Origin: Streptomyces beihaiensis
GTDB taxonomy: Bacteria > Actinomycetota > Actinomycetes > Streptomycetales > Streptomycetaceae
Length of the DNA stretch: 38,961 nt
Assembly: GCF_026274175.1 (NCBI RefSeq)
Contig: NZ_JAPHNL010000280.1
Coordinates: forward strand, 1-38,961
Direction of reading: 5' to 3'
The stretch's first letter is position 1. Every line of letters begins with the position of its first letter. Made by a program: the position numbers and the translations under genes. This document shows, in pieces, positions 1 through 8,562 of this stretch. The notes below the pieces were generated by a model. The model had not been told where the DNA came from, did no database searches, and was given only the letters and a program-made list of their open reading frames with translations.

Positions 1-839
1 CGGCGGCCCCCGCCCTCCCCGTCGTCACCGCCCCCGGCGACGTACGCCGAGCCGTCGTCCAGAACGGGGTGCGGCGCGCGCTCGTCCTCGGCAGCTGCGG
101 CGACCCGCGCCACGCGCCCCGGCTGCGCGACCTCACCGACCTCGGCTGCGACATCTGGGAACTCGACCCCAACCCTTCGGCGTACGTGCCCGAACTCCGC
201 GAGCCCGGCGGCCTGTACCTCGCCGGGTTCCGCTGCCGTCCGCTGCTCGCCCCGCCGTTCCCCCCGCACCGGGGCAAGCGCGCCCTGGACCTGGCCGTGT
301 CGGCGGTACTGCTGGTGCTCGCCGGGCCCGTCCTGCTCGCCTGCGCGCTGTGGCTGCGGATCAGCGAGGGTCCGGGCGTGCTGTTCCGGCAGGAGCGGAT
401 CGGCAAGGACGGGCGCCCCTTCACCCTGCTGAAGTTCCGCACCCACCGGCCGGCCGACCCGATGGAGTCGGCGACCCGGTGGAGCGTGGCGGGCGAACAG
501 CGCATGCCGTGGTTCTGCCGGTTCCTGCGCCGCACCTCGCTGGACGAGCTGCCACAGCTGTGGAACGTCTTCCGCGGCGACATGAGCCTGGTCGGGCCGC
601 GCCCCGAACGCCCGTACTTCGTCGTCAAGTTCGGCGAGGCGCACCCCGGCTACGGAGAGCGCCACCGCGTGCCCACCGGCATCACCGGTCTCGCCCAGAT
701 CAACGGGCTGCGCGGCGACACGTCCATCGAGGACCGCTGCCGGTTCGACAACGCGTACATCGACAGCTGGTCGCTGTGGCGGGACGTGAGCATTCTGCTG
801 CGCACCGCCGCCGAGTTCATCCGGCCGACGGGGAGCTGA
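1..839 (+). CDS. Initiating sugar transferase (undecaprenyl-phosphate glycose phosphotransferase type), 5'-partial
   Basis: The reading frame is open to the left edge of the window, so the N-terminus, probably further membrane segments and a nucleotide-fold domain, is missing. The visible part has a hydrophobic segment just after a KRALDL motif (about nt 280-350), then a basic stretch with LLKFRT (about nt 427-444), RTSLDELPQLWNV and SLVGPRPERP (about nt 531-612). These are hallmarks of the bacterial sugar transferase family (WbaP/CpsE type), which moves a sugar-1-phosphate onto undecaprenyl phosphate at the inner face of the membrane and starts a repeat unit. An in-frame GTG at 69 is an unlikely start because homology-like sequence continues upstream of it. 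The gene ends 8 bases before the polymerase gene, so it heads or belongs to the exopolysaccharide operon. The sugar specificity cannot be read from the sequence. Confidence 0.93.
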   Translation, partial: AAPALPVVTAPGDVRRAVVQNGVRRALVLGSCGDPRHAPRLRDLTDLGCDIWELDPNPSAYVPELREPGGLYLAGFRCRPLLAPPFPPHRGKRALDLAVSAVLLVLAGPVLLACALWLRISEGPGVLFRQERIGKDGRPFTLLKFRTHRPADPMESATRWSVAGEQRMPWFCRFLRRTSLDELPQLWNVFRGDMSLVGPRPERPYFVVKFGEAHPGYGERHRVPTGITGLAQINGLRGDTSIEDRCRFDNAYIDSWSLWRDVSILLRTAAEFIRPTGS

Positions 840-847
840 CCGCCACC

Positions 848-2383
848 ATGACCGTCCACCCTGTCCACCACCCGGGAGCCACAGCCCCCGCAGGCTCCTC
901 CGGCCACTCCGGCCACTCTGGCAATTCCGGCTGTTCCGGCTACTCCGGTCTCGCGTCGAGCCCCGCCGCCGGGATGCTGCGCGCCGCGCGCCGGGCCGTG
1001 CGCCGCACGGGGCCCGTCGTGCCGCTCCTGGTCCTGGTCGGGGCGCTCGGCCTGCCGCTGGGCGCGGGCGCCACCGGCACCGGCGGCGGGGCGACACCCG
1101 CCGACGCGGTCTCCGGACTCGTGGTGTGCTTCGCCGCCGTACGGGCCGTGCGCACGCGGCAACGCCCCCTGGGCCGGACCGCGTTCGCCGTGCTCGGCCT
1201 CCCCGTGGTCGCCGTCGCCGTGGCCGCGCTCGGCGCGGCGACGCCCTCGGACGCCGTCCAGGGCCTGGTCCGCTACCTCCAGGTCGTCGTGCTGCTGCCC
1301 GGCGCCGTCCTGCTGCTCGTCCGCGACCGCGCGGACTTCCGGCGCATGGGCTGGGGGCTCGTCGGGCTCGCCCTGTGGCAGGGGGCGATCGGCGTGTACC
1401 AGTACGCGACCGGGACCGGCGCCTCGTACGCGGGTGAGGACATCCGGGCGGTCGGCACGTTCGGCGCGACCGACGTGATGGGCATGGCGACCGTCGTCTC
1501 GTACGGCATCGTCTGCGCCCTCGCTCTCGCGCTCGCCGGGCCGACGCGGCGTGCCCGCCTGACCGCGGGCTGCTGCGCCCTCGCCCTGACCGTGCCGCTC
1601 GCGCTCTCCTTCAGCCGGGGCGCCTGGATCGCCACCGCGCTGATCTGCGTGGTGCTGATCGCGAGCACCGGACTGCGGCGCGCCGCACGCCTGTTCCTCG
1701 TGGGCTCGGCCGCGGCCGTCGTGCTCGTCGGCGGGTTCGGCGTCGGCACGACGATGCTCCAGGAGCGGCTGAGCAGCATCACGCGGGTGACCGCCGCGCC
1801 CGATCAGTCGGTCACCGACCGGTACACGATGTGGGCGGCGGCCGTGGACATGTGGAAGGAGCACCCGGCGACCGGAGTCGGCCTCAAGAACTTCCCCGCC
1901 TACCGCGACAGCCACTCCTCCATCGCCCTGTCCGCGGGCAGCGACGTGGCGGGCGCCGGAACCTCCTACCGCCGCCAGCCGCTCCTGTCCCCGCACAACA
2001 TGTACCTGCTCGTCCTGAGCGAGCAGGGGCTCGTCGGCCTGTGCGCGATCGCGGGCGGCTGGCTGGCGCTCCTGGTGTGCGGGCTGCGGCGGCTGGTCAC
2101 GGCCCGGCGCACCGCCCGGGGCCCCGACTGCGCGCTCCTGGCGTGCGGGCTGCTCACCTGGCAGCTGACCGACTTCGTGTACGGGGACATCGGGGGCCCC
2201 TCCACCGTGCTCACCGGCGTCGTGCTCGGGCTCGGGGCGTGGTGGGCGCTGGCCCAAGGGGCCGTGGCGCGGGAGGACGTGACGCGAGAGGACTTGGTAC
2301 GGGTGGGTCCGGTACGGGAGGGCCTCGTACGGGAGGGTCCGGCGCGGGAGGGCTTGGCACTGGGGGCGGAGGCCCGCCGGTGA
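848..2383 (+). CDS. O-antigen ligase / Wzy-polymerase-like integral membrane protein
   Basis: The protein has 511 residues and about ten hydrophobic segments between residues 50 and 475. The family-typical central motif FSRGAW lies at residue 255. A large extracytoplasmic loop holds HPATGVGLKNF (about 339-349) and PHNMYL (about 382-387), as in the O-antigen ligase/polymerase superfamily, which joins lipid-linked repeat units. The ATG at 848 is chosen because it follows the sugar transferase stop by 8 bases and leaves a short cytoplasmic N-terminus before the first helix. Two oddities stand out. Residues 17-34 are a Ser-Gly-X repeat, and the C-terminal 30 residues are a VREG-type repeat, both encoded by short DNA repeats. 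The stop overlaps the GTG of the next gene by four bases (GTGA), which suggests translational coupling. Whether it acts as polymerase or ligase is inference from context. Confidence 0.85.
   Translation: MTVHPVHHPGATAPAGSSGHSGHSGNSGCSGYSGLASSPAAGMLRAARRAVRRTGPVVPLLVLVGALGLPLGAGATGTGGGATPADAVSGLVVCFAAVRAVRTRQRPLGRTAFAVLGLPVVAVAVAALGAATPSDAVQGLVRYLQVVVLLPGAVLLLVRDRADFRRMGWGLVGLALWQGAIGVYQYATGTGASYAGEDIRAVGTFGATDVMGMATVVSYGIVCALALALAGPTRRARLTAGCCALALTVPLALSFSRGAWIATALICVVLIASTGLRRAARLFLVGSAAAVVLVGGFGVGTTMLQERLSSITRVTAAPDQSVTDRYTMWAAAVDMWKEHPATGVGLKNFPAYRDSHSSIALSAGSDVAGAGTSYRRQPLLSPHNMYLLVLSEQGLVGLCAIAGGWLALLVCGLRRLVTARRTARGPDCALLACGLLTWQLTDFVYGDIGGPSTVLTGVVLGLGAWWALAQGAVAREDVTREDLVRVGPVREGLVREGPAREGLALGAEARR
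896..949 (+). repeat. 9-bp codon-phased repeat (Ser-Gly-X)
   Basis: Imperfect 9-base units built on TCCGGC plus a variable codon encode Ser-Gly-His, Ser-Gly-Asn, Ser-Gly-Cys and Ser-Gly-Tyr near the N-terminus of the polymerase-like protein. The variable third codon makes a recent pure slippage array unlikely, but the phase is strict. Confidence 0.7.
2297..2360 (+). repeat. 15-bp imperfect tandem repeat at the polymerase C-terminus
   Basis: Units close to GTACGGGAGGGTCCG recur about four times just before the polymerase stop codon and encode alternating VREGL and VREGP. They form a charged cytoplasmic tail beyond the last membrane segment. Confidence 0.7.
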
Positions 2384-4161
2384 GTCAGGTGTCTCCGGGG
2401 GGCGTGGACGGTGCGCTGAGCGCCACCACGACGGCCGCCCCCGCCCCCGCGCCCGCGCCCGCGCCCGCGTCCGTCCCGACCGCCGCCCCCGTGCCCGCAC
2501 CGCAGGCGCCTGCCGGAGCCGACGGCCCGCGTGAGGAGCCCGGCCGTGAGGAGCCCGGCCGGGAGGCGCACGGCTCGTCGAGCCGGTTCCTCGCCCGTGC
2601 CGCGCTGCTGACGGCCGCGCTCTCCGCCGCGGGCTCGCTGCTCGGCCTCGGCAGGGACCAGGCCCTTGCCCATCTGTTCGGGGCGGGCAGCGCGACCGAC
2701 GCGTTCCTGGTGGCGTGGACCGTGCCCGAGGTGGCGGCGACGCTGCTCATCGAGGACGGCATGGCGTTCATGCTGGTGCCCGCGTTCAGCGCCGCCATCG
2801 CGGCGCGCGCCACGACGGCGGGCGGGCCCGGCGGGGCCCGGCGCGACCCGGTGCGGGCGCTGGTGGCGACGACGCTGCCGCGCCTGTCCCTCGCGTTCCT
2901 GGCCTGCTCGGCCGTGCTGATGATCGGCGCGCCGCAACTGGTCGAGGTGCTGGCACCCGGACTCCCCGACCCGCGCCTCGCCGTCGACTGCACCCGGCTG
3001 ACCGCGACCACCCTGCTCACCTTCGGGCTCACCGGCTACTGCAGCGCCGCACTGCGCGCCCACAGCCACTACCTGGCCCCCGCCGCCATCTACGTCGCGT
3101 ACAACACCGGCATCATCGCCACGCTCCTCGTGCTGGCCGACCGCTGGGGCGTACGCGCGGCGGCCGCGGGTGTCGCGGTGGGTGGGGGACTGATGGTGCT
3201 GGTGCAGGCGCCGGTGCTGCGCCGCAGGCTGCTGGCCGGGGCGCGGGAGGCGAGCGGGCCTCGCACGGGAGTGCCCGAGCCCGCGGACCGGTCCGCCCGG
3301 CGGTCGATGGATCTGGCGCTGATCGCGGCGGTGCTGCTGTTCGCGCTGTGCCGCCAGTCGCAGGTGTTCGTCGAACGGTTCCTGGCCTCCTCGCTGCCCT
3401 CCGGGGCCATCTCGCACCTCAACTACGCCCAGAAGATCGCCCAGTTGCCGATGGTGCTCTCCCTGATGCTGTGCACGGTCACCTTCCCCGTGGTGGCCAA
3501 GGCGCTGGCCCGCGGCGACACCGAGCGGGCCAGGGACCGCGTCGAGCGGGACGTCGGGCTCGCCGCCTGCATCGTCCTGGCCGGGGCCGCCGTGGTCTTC
3601 GCGTGCGCGCCGCAGATCGTCCACGTCCTGTTCCAGCGCGGCGCGTTCACCGCCGCCGACACCGCCGCCACCGCGTACGTCATGCGCGTCTACTCGCTCG
3701 GTCTGCTCGGCCAGTGCCTCGTCGGCGCCCTGGTCCGCTCGTACTTCTCCGCCGGGCGGCCCACCTGGTACCCGGTCGGCGCCATGGCCGCGGGCATGGT
3801 GCTCACGGCGGGCGTCGGCACCTGGGCGGTCGGGCCGTGGGGCGTCGAGGGCATCGCCGCGGCCAACGCCGTGGGCATCACGTTCACCGCCGTGCTGCTC
3901 CTGACGGCGATGGACCGGCGCAGCGTCCCCGTACGGCTGCGCGTGGTCCTGCTGGAGCTCGGCAAGACGCTGGCCGCCGCGTTCGTGGCCGTGCCCGCCG
4001 GGCTCGCCTGCGCAGCCCGCGCCGGGCAGCCGCTCGTGTCGCTCGCGCTCGGCGCCGCCGCCATCGGCGCCGTCTACTGCCTTCTCCTGTGGGCGCTGAA
4101 CGTCCATGCGTTCGCGCCCGTCGTCCGCATCGCCAACAGAAGGCTCCGCCATGCCAGTTGA
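2380..4161 (+). CDS. murJ: MurJ/MviN-family lipid-linked oligosaccharide flippase
   Basis: The protein has 593 residues: an Ala/Pro-rich disordered N-terminus (about 1-65), then a run of hydrophobic segments fitting the 13-14 helix MOP exporter fold. MurJ-like landmarks are GLGRDQALAHLFGAG followed by DAFLVAW in the first helices, and RGAFTAADT near residue 425 at the start of helix 12. Family members flip lipid-linked precursors across the membrane. The GTG at 2380 overlaps the previous stop by four bases. Because the gene sits between a polymerase and a deacetylase in an exopolysaccharide operon, I infer that it works as the Wzx-type flippase for this polymer. It is not necessarily the essential lipid II flippase, which in streptomycetes is expected near the replication origin. 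The symbol names the family. Confidence 0.87.
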   Translation: MSQVSPGGVDGALSATTTAAPAPAPAPAPASVPTAAPVPAPQAPAGADGPREEPGREEPGREAHGSSSRFLARAALLTAALSAAGSLLGLGRDQALAHLFGAGSATDAFLVAWTVPEVAATLLIEDGMAFMLVPAFSAAIAARATTAGGPGGARRDPVRALVATTLPRLSLAFLACSAVLMIGAPQLVEVLAPGLPDPRLAVDCTRLTATTLLTFGLTGYCSAALRAHSHYLAPAAIYVAYNTGIIATLLVLADRWGVRAAAAGVAVGGGLMVLVQAPVLRRRLLAGAREASGPRTGVPEPADRSARRSMDLALIAAVLLFALCRQSQVFVERFLASSLPSGAISHLNYAQKIAQLPMVLSLMLCTVTFPVVAKALARGDTERARDRVERDVGLAACIVLAGAAVVFACAPQIVHVLFQRGAFTAADTAATAYVMRVYSLGLLGQCLVGALVRSYFSAGRPTWYPVGAMAAGMVLTAGVGTWAVGPWGVEGIAAANAVGITFTAVLLLTAMDRRSVPVRLRVVLLELGKTLAAAFVAVPAGLACAARAGQPLVSLALGAAAIGAVYCLLLWALNVHAFAPVVRIANRRLRHAS

Positions 4162-5032
4162 CATCGATGACGTCGGTGACACCGAACCGGCCGACGTCGA
4201 GACCGTCGAGTCCGCCCGCACGCCGGGGGGCGCCCCCGGCCCGCGCCGTCCCCACCGCCCGCGCCGCCCCCTGCTGCCCCGCGGGCCCGCCCACCTGTCG
4301 CCGGGCGCCTCGACCTGGGTGGCCATGTACCACTCGGTCGACCACTGCGCCGACGACCCGTACGCCATCACCGTCACGCCCGACCGTCTCGACCAGCAGC
4401 TCGGCTGGCTGCGCGCCCGTGGCCTGCGCGGCGTCGGCGTGGCCCGGCTCCTGGACGCCCGCCGCCGGGGCACCGCGCACGGCCTGGTCGGCCTGACCTT
4501 CGACGACGGGTACGCGGACTTCGTCGAGCACGCCCTGCCGGTGCTGCGCCGGCACGACTGCACGGCCACGGTGTTCGTGCTGCCCGGCCGGCTCGGCGGC
4601 GACAACGCCTGGGACAGCGAGGGACCGCGCAAGCCGCTCCTGACCGAGGACGGCATCAGGGCGGCGGCCGCGGCGGGCATGGAGATCGGCTCGCACGGCC
4701 TGACCCACGTCGACCTCACCACCGCCGACGACGCGCTGCGCACCGCCGAGATCCGGGAGAGCAAGCGGTACGTCGAGGAGCTGACCGGCCGCCCGGCGCC
4801 CGGCTTCTGCTACCCGTACGGCACCGTCGACCCCGCCACCGCCGACGCCGTCCGCGCCGCCGGCTACCGCTATGCCTGCGCCATCTGGCCGGGCCCGCTC
4901 ACCGGCCCGTACGCGCTGCCCCGCGTCTACGTCGGACAGCGCGACACGCCACTGCGCCTCGAACTCAAGCGCCGGATGCACGCGATCAGACGCCGCGGCC
5001 TGCCGCCCGCCCCCGGGGAGACGGTCCGATGA
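4151..5032 (+). CDS. Polysaccharide deacetylase (NodB/CE4 family)
   Basis: The protein has 293 residues. After an acidic and then Arg/Pro-rich N-terminus (1-50) comes a NodB domain. Motif 1 is TFDDGYADF (116-124, catalytic and metal Asp), motif 2 is SHGLTHVDL (181-189, metal His182 and His186), and motif 3 resembles FCYPYGTVD (219-227). Such enzymes remove N-acetyl groups from polysaccharide amino sugars using a metal. No clear signal peptide is visible, so it could act on cytoplasmic lipid-linked intermediates or be exported by an unseen route. The ATG at 4151 lies 11 bases before the flippase stop, and the gene's own stop overlaps the next ATG (ATGA). The context implies a de-N-acetylated, cationic exopolymer, which is inference. 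Confidence 0.9.
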   Translation: MPVDIDDVGDTEPADVETVESARTPGGAPGPRRPHRPRRPLLPRGPAHLSPGASTWVAMYHSVDHCADDPYAITVTPDRLDQQLGWLRARGLRGVGVARLLDARRRGTAHGLVGLTFDDGYADFVEHALPVLRRHDCTATVFVLPGRLGGDNAWDSEGPRKPLLTEDGIRAAAAAGMEIGSHGLTHVDLTTADDALRTAEIRESKRYVEELTGRPAPGFCYPYGTVDPATADAVRAAGYRYACAIWPGPLTGPYALPRVYVGQRDTPLRLELKRRMHAIRRRGLPPAPGETVR

Positions 5033-6573
5033 ACACCCCGGCCGCCGTGCCCGCGCACCCGGGACCCCGCGTCCTGCACATCATCACCGGCCTCGGCGCG
5101 GGCGGCGCCGAGCAGCAACTCCAGCTGCTGCTGCGCCACGTGCCCGGCATCCACGACGTCGTCACGCTCACCAACCCCGGCCAGGTCGCCGCCGCGCTGC
5201 GCCGCGACGGCGTCCGCGTCGCCCACCTCGGCATGACCGGCAACCGGGACCTGCGCGCCCTGCCGCGGCTGGTCCGGCTCATCCGGTCGGGCCGCTACGA
5301 CGTGGTCCACACCCACCTGTACCGGGCCTGTCTGTACGGGCGGATCGCGGCCCGCCTCGCCGGGGTTCGGGCGGTGGTGGCCACCGAACACTCGCTGGGC
5401 GAGGCCCAGATCGAGGGCCGCGCCCTCACCCGGGGCGTACGCGCCCTGTACCTGGCCGGGGAGCGGCTCGGCCGGGCCACGATCGCGGTGTCGCCCGCGG
5501 TGGCCGGGCGGCTGCGCGGGTGGGGCGTGGCGCCGCACCGCCTGCACACCGTGCCGAACGGCGTGGACGTCCCCGGCTTTGCCTTCGACGCCTCGGCCAG
5601 GGCCGCCACCCGCACCGCGCTCGGCCTGCCGCAGGACGCGTTCGTGGTCGGCGGGGTGGGCCGCCTGGTGCGCGGCAAACGGTTCGGCGTGCTCGTCGAG
5701 GCGCTGGGCGAACTCCCTCACGACGTGCGGCTGTTGATCGTCGGGGCCGGTCCGGAGGAGGCGCGCCTGCGCGACTCGGCGCGCCGCGCCCGAGTCCTGG
5801 ACCGGGTCGTGCTCGCGGGCGAGCGCCCGTACGCGGAACTGCCCGCGTTGTGCTCGGCGATGGACATGCTCGCCTCGCCCTCCACCGACGAGGCGTTCGG
5901 CCTCGCCGTGGTGGAGGCGCTGGCCTCGGGGTTGCCCGTGCGCTACGTCGCCTGCCCGGCCGTCGAGGACCTGCCGACCGAGGCGTGCGACGGGCGGGCC
6001 GTACGTGTCCCCTGCGAGGCCGCCTCGTTCGTCCGGGAGATCCTGGCCCTCCGCAGGAGCGCGAAGCCGTCCGGCGTCAGGCCACCCTCCAGCGCGGCCC
6101 TGCACTACAGCATCGCCCGCAGCGCCACGCGTCACGCCGAGGTGTACGCGACCGTCATGCACAACGCCCCCACCACACGAACCACATCAACACCGCCCAC
6201 CGCGCCCGTCGCGCCTGCCGCGTATGCCGTGTCCGCCGTGTCTGTCGCGTCTGTCGCGTCTGTCGCGCCCGCCGCGCCTGCCGCTGCCGTCGCGCCCGTC
6301 GCGCCTGCCGTGCCCGTCGCGCCTGCCGTGTCTGCCGAGTCCGTCGTGCCCGCCGTGTCTGCCGAGTCCGCCGTGCCTGTCGCGTCTGCCGCGCCCGCTC
6401 CACCTGCCGAGTCCGCCGAGTCCGCCGAGTCCGCCGGGTCTTCCGTGCCGGTCGCGGCCCGTGCTCCGGGCGCGCCTGGAGCGTGCGCTGAGCCCGTCGC
6501 GTCACCGGCGTCCCCGTCTCCCAACTCGTCCGCCTCGTCAGCCACATCCACCTCAGCCACCTCCTTGACCTAA
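5029..6573 (+). CDS. GT4-family glycosyltransferase with 138-residue low-complexity C-terminal tail
   Basis: The protein has 514 residues. Residues 1-375 form a GT-B glycosyltransferase. The N-terminal glycine-rich loop is GLGAGGAEQQ, EHSLGEAQ lies in the first domain, and VGRLVRGKRFGVLVEAL opens the second. The nucleotide-sugar motif EAFGLAVVE is at about 289-297. Residues 377-514 are almost only Ala, Val, Pro, Ser and Glu in short repeats and carry no known domain. The start ATG overlaps the deacetylase stop by four bases, and the stop is TAA, uncommon at this GC content. It probably adds one sugar of the repeat unit on the cytoplasmic face. The tail might be a flexible anchor to partners or simply slippage-expanded sequence. 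Confidence 0.88.
   Translation: MNTPAAVPAHPGPRVLHIITGLGAGGAEQQLQLLLRHVPGIHDVVTLTNPGQVAAALRRDGVRVAHLGMTGNRDLRALPRLVRLIRSGRYDVVHTHLYRACLYGRIAARLAGVRAVVATEHSLGEAQIEGRALTRGVRALYLAGERLGRATIAVSPAVAGRLRGWGVAPHRLHTVPNGVDVPGFAFDASARAATRTALGLPQDAFVVGGVGRLVRGKRFGVLVEALGELPHDVRLLIVGAGPEEARLRDSARRARVLDRVVLAGERPYAELPALCSAMDMLASPSTDEAFGLAVVEALASGLPVRYVACPAVEDLPTEACDGRAVRVPCEAASFVREILALRRSAKPSGVRPPSSAALHYSIARSATRHAEVYATVMHNAPTTRTTSTPPTAPVAPAAYAVSAVSVASVASVAPAAPAAAVAPVAPAVPVAPAVSAESVVPAVSAESAVPVASAAPAPPAESAESAESAGSSVPVAARAPGAPGACAEPVASPASPSPNSSASSATSTSATSLT
6205..6440 (+). repeat. Degenerate 6-15 bp codon-phased repeats in the GT4 tail
   Basis: Units such as GTCGCGTCTGTCGCG, GTCGCGCCTGCC and GCCGAGTCC recur in phase across about 235 bases. 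They encode Val-Ala, Ala-Pro and Ser-Ala-Glu runs and also give long repetitive open frames on the other strand, which are artefacts. Confidence 0.8.
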
Positions 6574-6597
6574 CCGACCGCAGGAGTGAGTCCCCCG

Positions 6598-7299
6598 ATG
6601 ACCGAAGCAGCCCACGACAGGGGCGCCACCGCCCACCGCACCCCCCGTGCCCGCGCCCTCGCCCGCGCGCGGGGCCGTGTCAGAAGGCTGCCGCGTTGGT
6701 GGCCGCTGCCCGCGGGCATTCTGCTCGGGGTGGTCGCCGGTGGTTCGTACGGATTTACGGCCACACCCCAGTACACGGCGACGAGTTACGTGATCGCCGT
6801 CCCCGCCGACAAGGCCGACCCGGTCTCCGCGCTCGGCTTCGCCCAGGCATACAGCCGTGTCGCCACACAGATCGCGGTGCTGGCGGACGCGCAGGTCGCG
6901 GCGGGCGTGCCGGTGAGCACGCTGCGTTCCAGCGTGCGCGCCGAGACGTCGCCGGACGCCCCCATGGTCTCCATCTCGGCGCAGTCCGCCTCGCCGACGC
7001 GGGCCCGCGCGATGGCCGACGCCGTCGCCCGCGCCCTCGCCACCGAGGCCAACCACACCAAGGACGACACGCACGTCGAGCTTCTCCGGTTCACGCGCGC
7101 CGTGAAACCCACCGAGCCGTCCTCCGCCTCACCCGGCCTGACCACCCTCGTCGGCACGTGCGCGGGCGGCCTGCTGGGCGGTCTGGCCCTGCTCCTGCGC
7201 CCGCGCCGCGAGGCCGGGCAGAGCGGCGGCGCCGCCACCGTGCCCGCACCGGCGGACCGTACGCACCCGGCCGCCGAACCCGTACGGGGTGGCGCCTGA
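6598..7299 (+). CDS. Wzz-like chain-length determinant / polysaccharide co-polymerase
   Basis: The protein has 233 residues. A basic N-terminus precedes one membrane segment (about 38-56), then an extracytoplasmic domain beginning ATPQYTATSYVIAVP, as in Wzz and bacterial tyrosine-kinase modulators. A helix-rich region (SPTRARAMADAVARALATEA) leads to a second membrane segment at about 185-203. There is no tyrosine kinase domain. This layout fits proteins that set polymer length with a Wzy polymerase. I chose the ATG at 6598 because an AGGAG lies 11 bases upstream. The in-frame GTG at 6586 overlaps that same site and has none of its own. It follows the glycosyltransferase by 24 bases and its TGA shares one base with the next ATG. 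Confidence 0.83.
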   Translation: MTEAAHDRGATAHRTPRARALARARGRVRRLPRWWPLPAGILLGVVAGGSYGFTATPQYTATSYVIAVPADKADPVSALGFAQAYSRVATQIAVLADAQVAAGVPVSTLRSSVRAETSPDAPMVSISAQSASPTRARAMADAVARALATEANHTKDDTHVELLRFTRAVKPTEPSSASPGLTTLVGTCAGGLLGGLALLLRPRREAGQSGGAATVPAPADRTHPAAEPVRGGA

Positions 7300-8510
7300 T
7301 GGCGGCGGGCGCTTCCGAATCCCGCCCGCCCGAATCCGAACCCCGCCCGTCCGAATCCGGCCTGTCCGTCTCGGTCTGCCGGGACACGGCCGCGTTCGGG
7401 GCGCTGCGCGAGGAGTGGAACCGCCTGCACCGGTCCTGTGCCGGGGCCACCCCGTTCCAGAGCCACGCCTGGCTGCACTCGTGGTGGCTGTCGTACGGCG
7501 GCGGCCGGGGCAGCGCGGGCGGGCTGCGGATCGTGCTCGTACGGGATGTGGACAACGGGGACCGGCTCGTCGCCGTCGCCCCGCTGATGCGGCGCCTGCG
7601 GCCCCACCCGGTGCTCACCCCGCTGGGCACGGCCATCTCCGACTTCAGCGACGTACTGGTCGCGGACGGCGACCGCGCGGCGGACCGGGCGCGCGCCCTC
7701 GACGCCCTCGGCGCGGGCCTGTGGCGGCTGGCCCGCGGCGCCGTCATCGACTTCCGCGAGGTGCGGCCGGGCGCCGCCGTGGAGAGCCTGTACGGGCGGT
7801 GGCGCGGCCCGCGGCGCCGCCTCGACGACTCGCCGTGCCTCGAACTGCCCGCGGTGCCGATGGACGAGCTGGTCGGGCGGCTGCCCCGGCCGCGCGCCCA
7901 GCGGGCCCGCGCCAAGCTGCGCAAGATGGACGCGCTCGGCATCGAACGCCGTGTCGTCCCCGCCGCCGAGACCGATGCCTCGGTGCGCCGCCTGCTCGAC
8001 CTGCACCGACTCCAGTGGCAGGAGCGGAAGGTGACGACCGAGCACCTGCGGCCCAGGTTCGCCGAACACCTCACCCGCTCGGTCGGCCTCATGGCCCGCG
8101 CCGGTGACGCGGTCGTCACCGAGTTCACCCTCGACGGGTCGGTGGTCGCGGCCGACCTGACGTTCCTCTCGCCCCACCTCGCGGGCGGCTACCTCTACGG
8201 CGCCCACCCCCGGCTGCGCGAACGCAAGGTCGACGTCGCCGCGATGCTGCTGCGCTCGTGCACCCAGTACCTGCACGAGACGGAGGGCGGCGAGGCCCGC
8301 ACCTGCGTGCTGAGCCTGCTGCGCGGCAGCGAGCCCTACAAGCTGCACTGGCGCCCCGAGGAACGAGTCAACCAGCGCCTGCTCCTCGCCCGTCGCACCA
8401 CCGCACCGCACCTGGCCGCGCTCCTCGCCGACGCCCGCGCCCGCACCTGGGCCAAACGGGCCCGAGGCGCCTGGCGCGACCGGAAGGAGCGCGGTGGCGA
8501 CCCGACGTAG
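7299..8510 (+). CDS. CelD/BcsL-type GNAT acyltransferase
   Basis: The protein has 403 residues. The N-terminal half shows TPFQSHAWLHSWWLSYGGG, and the C-terminal half has the acetyltransferase_6-like segment RAQRARAKLRKMDALGIERR, a DLHRLQWQERK segment and the strand-helix TEFTLDGSVVAADLTFLSPHLAGG. These match proteins described as cellulose-biosynthesis CelD-like or FemAB-like GNAT enzymes, which are common in actinobacterial exopolysaccharide loci and are presumed to acylate a sugar or transfer an aminoacyl group. The substrate is not known. The ATG at 7299 overlaps the upstream TGA by one base (TGATG), a strong sign of coupling. It is the last gene of the plus-strand operon and runs convergent with the hydrolase that follows. 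Confidence 0.85.
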   Translation: MAAGASESRPPESEPRPSESGLSVSVCRDTAAFGALREEWNRLHRSCAGATPFQSHAWLHSWWLSYGGGRGSAGGLRIVLVRDVDNGDRLVAVAPLMRRLRPHPVLTPLGTAISDFSDVLVADGDRAADRARALDALGAGLWRLARGAVIDFREVRPGAAVESLYGRWRGPRRRLDDSPCLELPAVPMDELVGRLPRPRAQRARAKLRKMDALGIERRVVPAAETDASVRRLLDLHRLQWQERKVTTEHLRPRFAEHLTRSVGLMARAGDAVVTEFTLDGSVVAADLTFLSPHLAGGYLYGAHPRLRERKVDVAAMLLRSCTQYLHETEGGEARTCVLSLLRGSEPYKLHWRPEERVNQRLLLARRTTAPHLAALLADARARTWAKRARGAWRDRKERGGDPT

Positions 8511-8562
8511 ACGCGGGGCGCGCCGCCGGACCGCCACCGCCCGCCGCCGATGTCCGTACGGC

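Noticed and set aside
650-2500. Long minus-strand open frame opposite the polymerase gene
   Set aside because: It is Arg/Gly/Ala-rich, has no fold or ribosome site, and mirrors the codon bias of the real gene, so it is a GC-driven shadow.
6132-6560. Minus-strand Ala/Asp/Thr and Arg/Thr repeat proteins opposite the GT4 tail
   Set aside because: They only reflect the tandem repeats of the glycosyltransferase tail read backwards. No start signal or flanking gene logic supports them.
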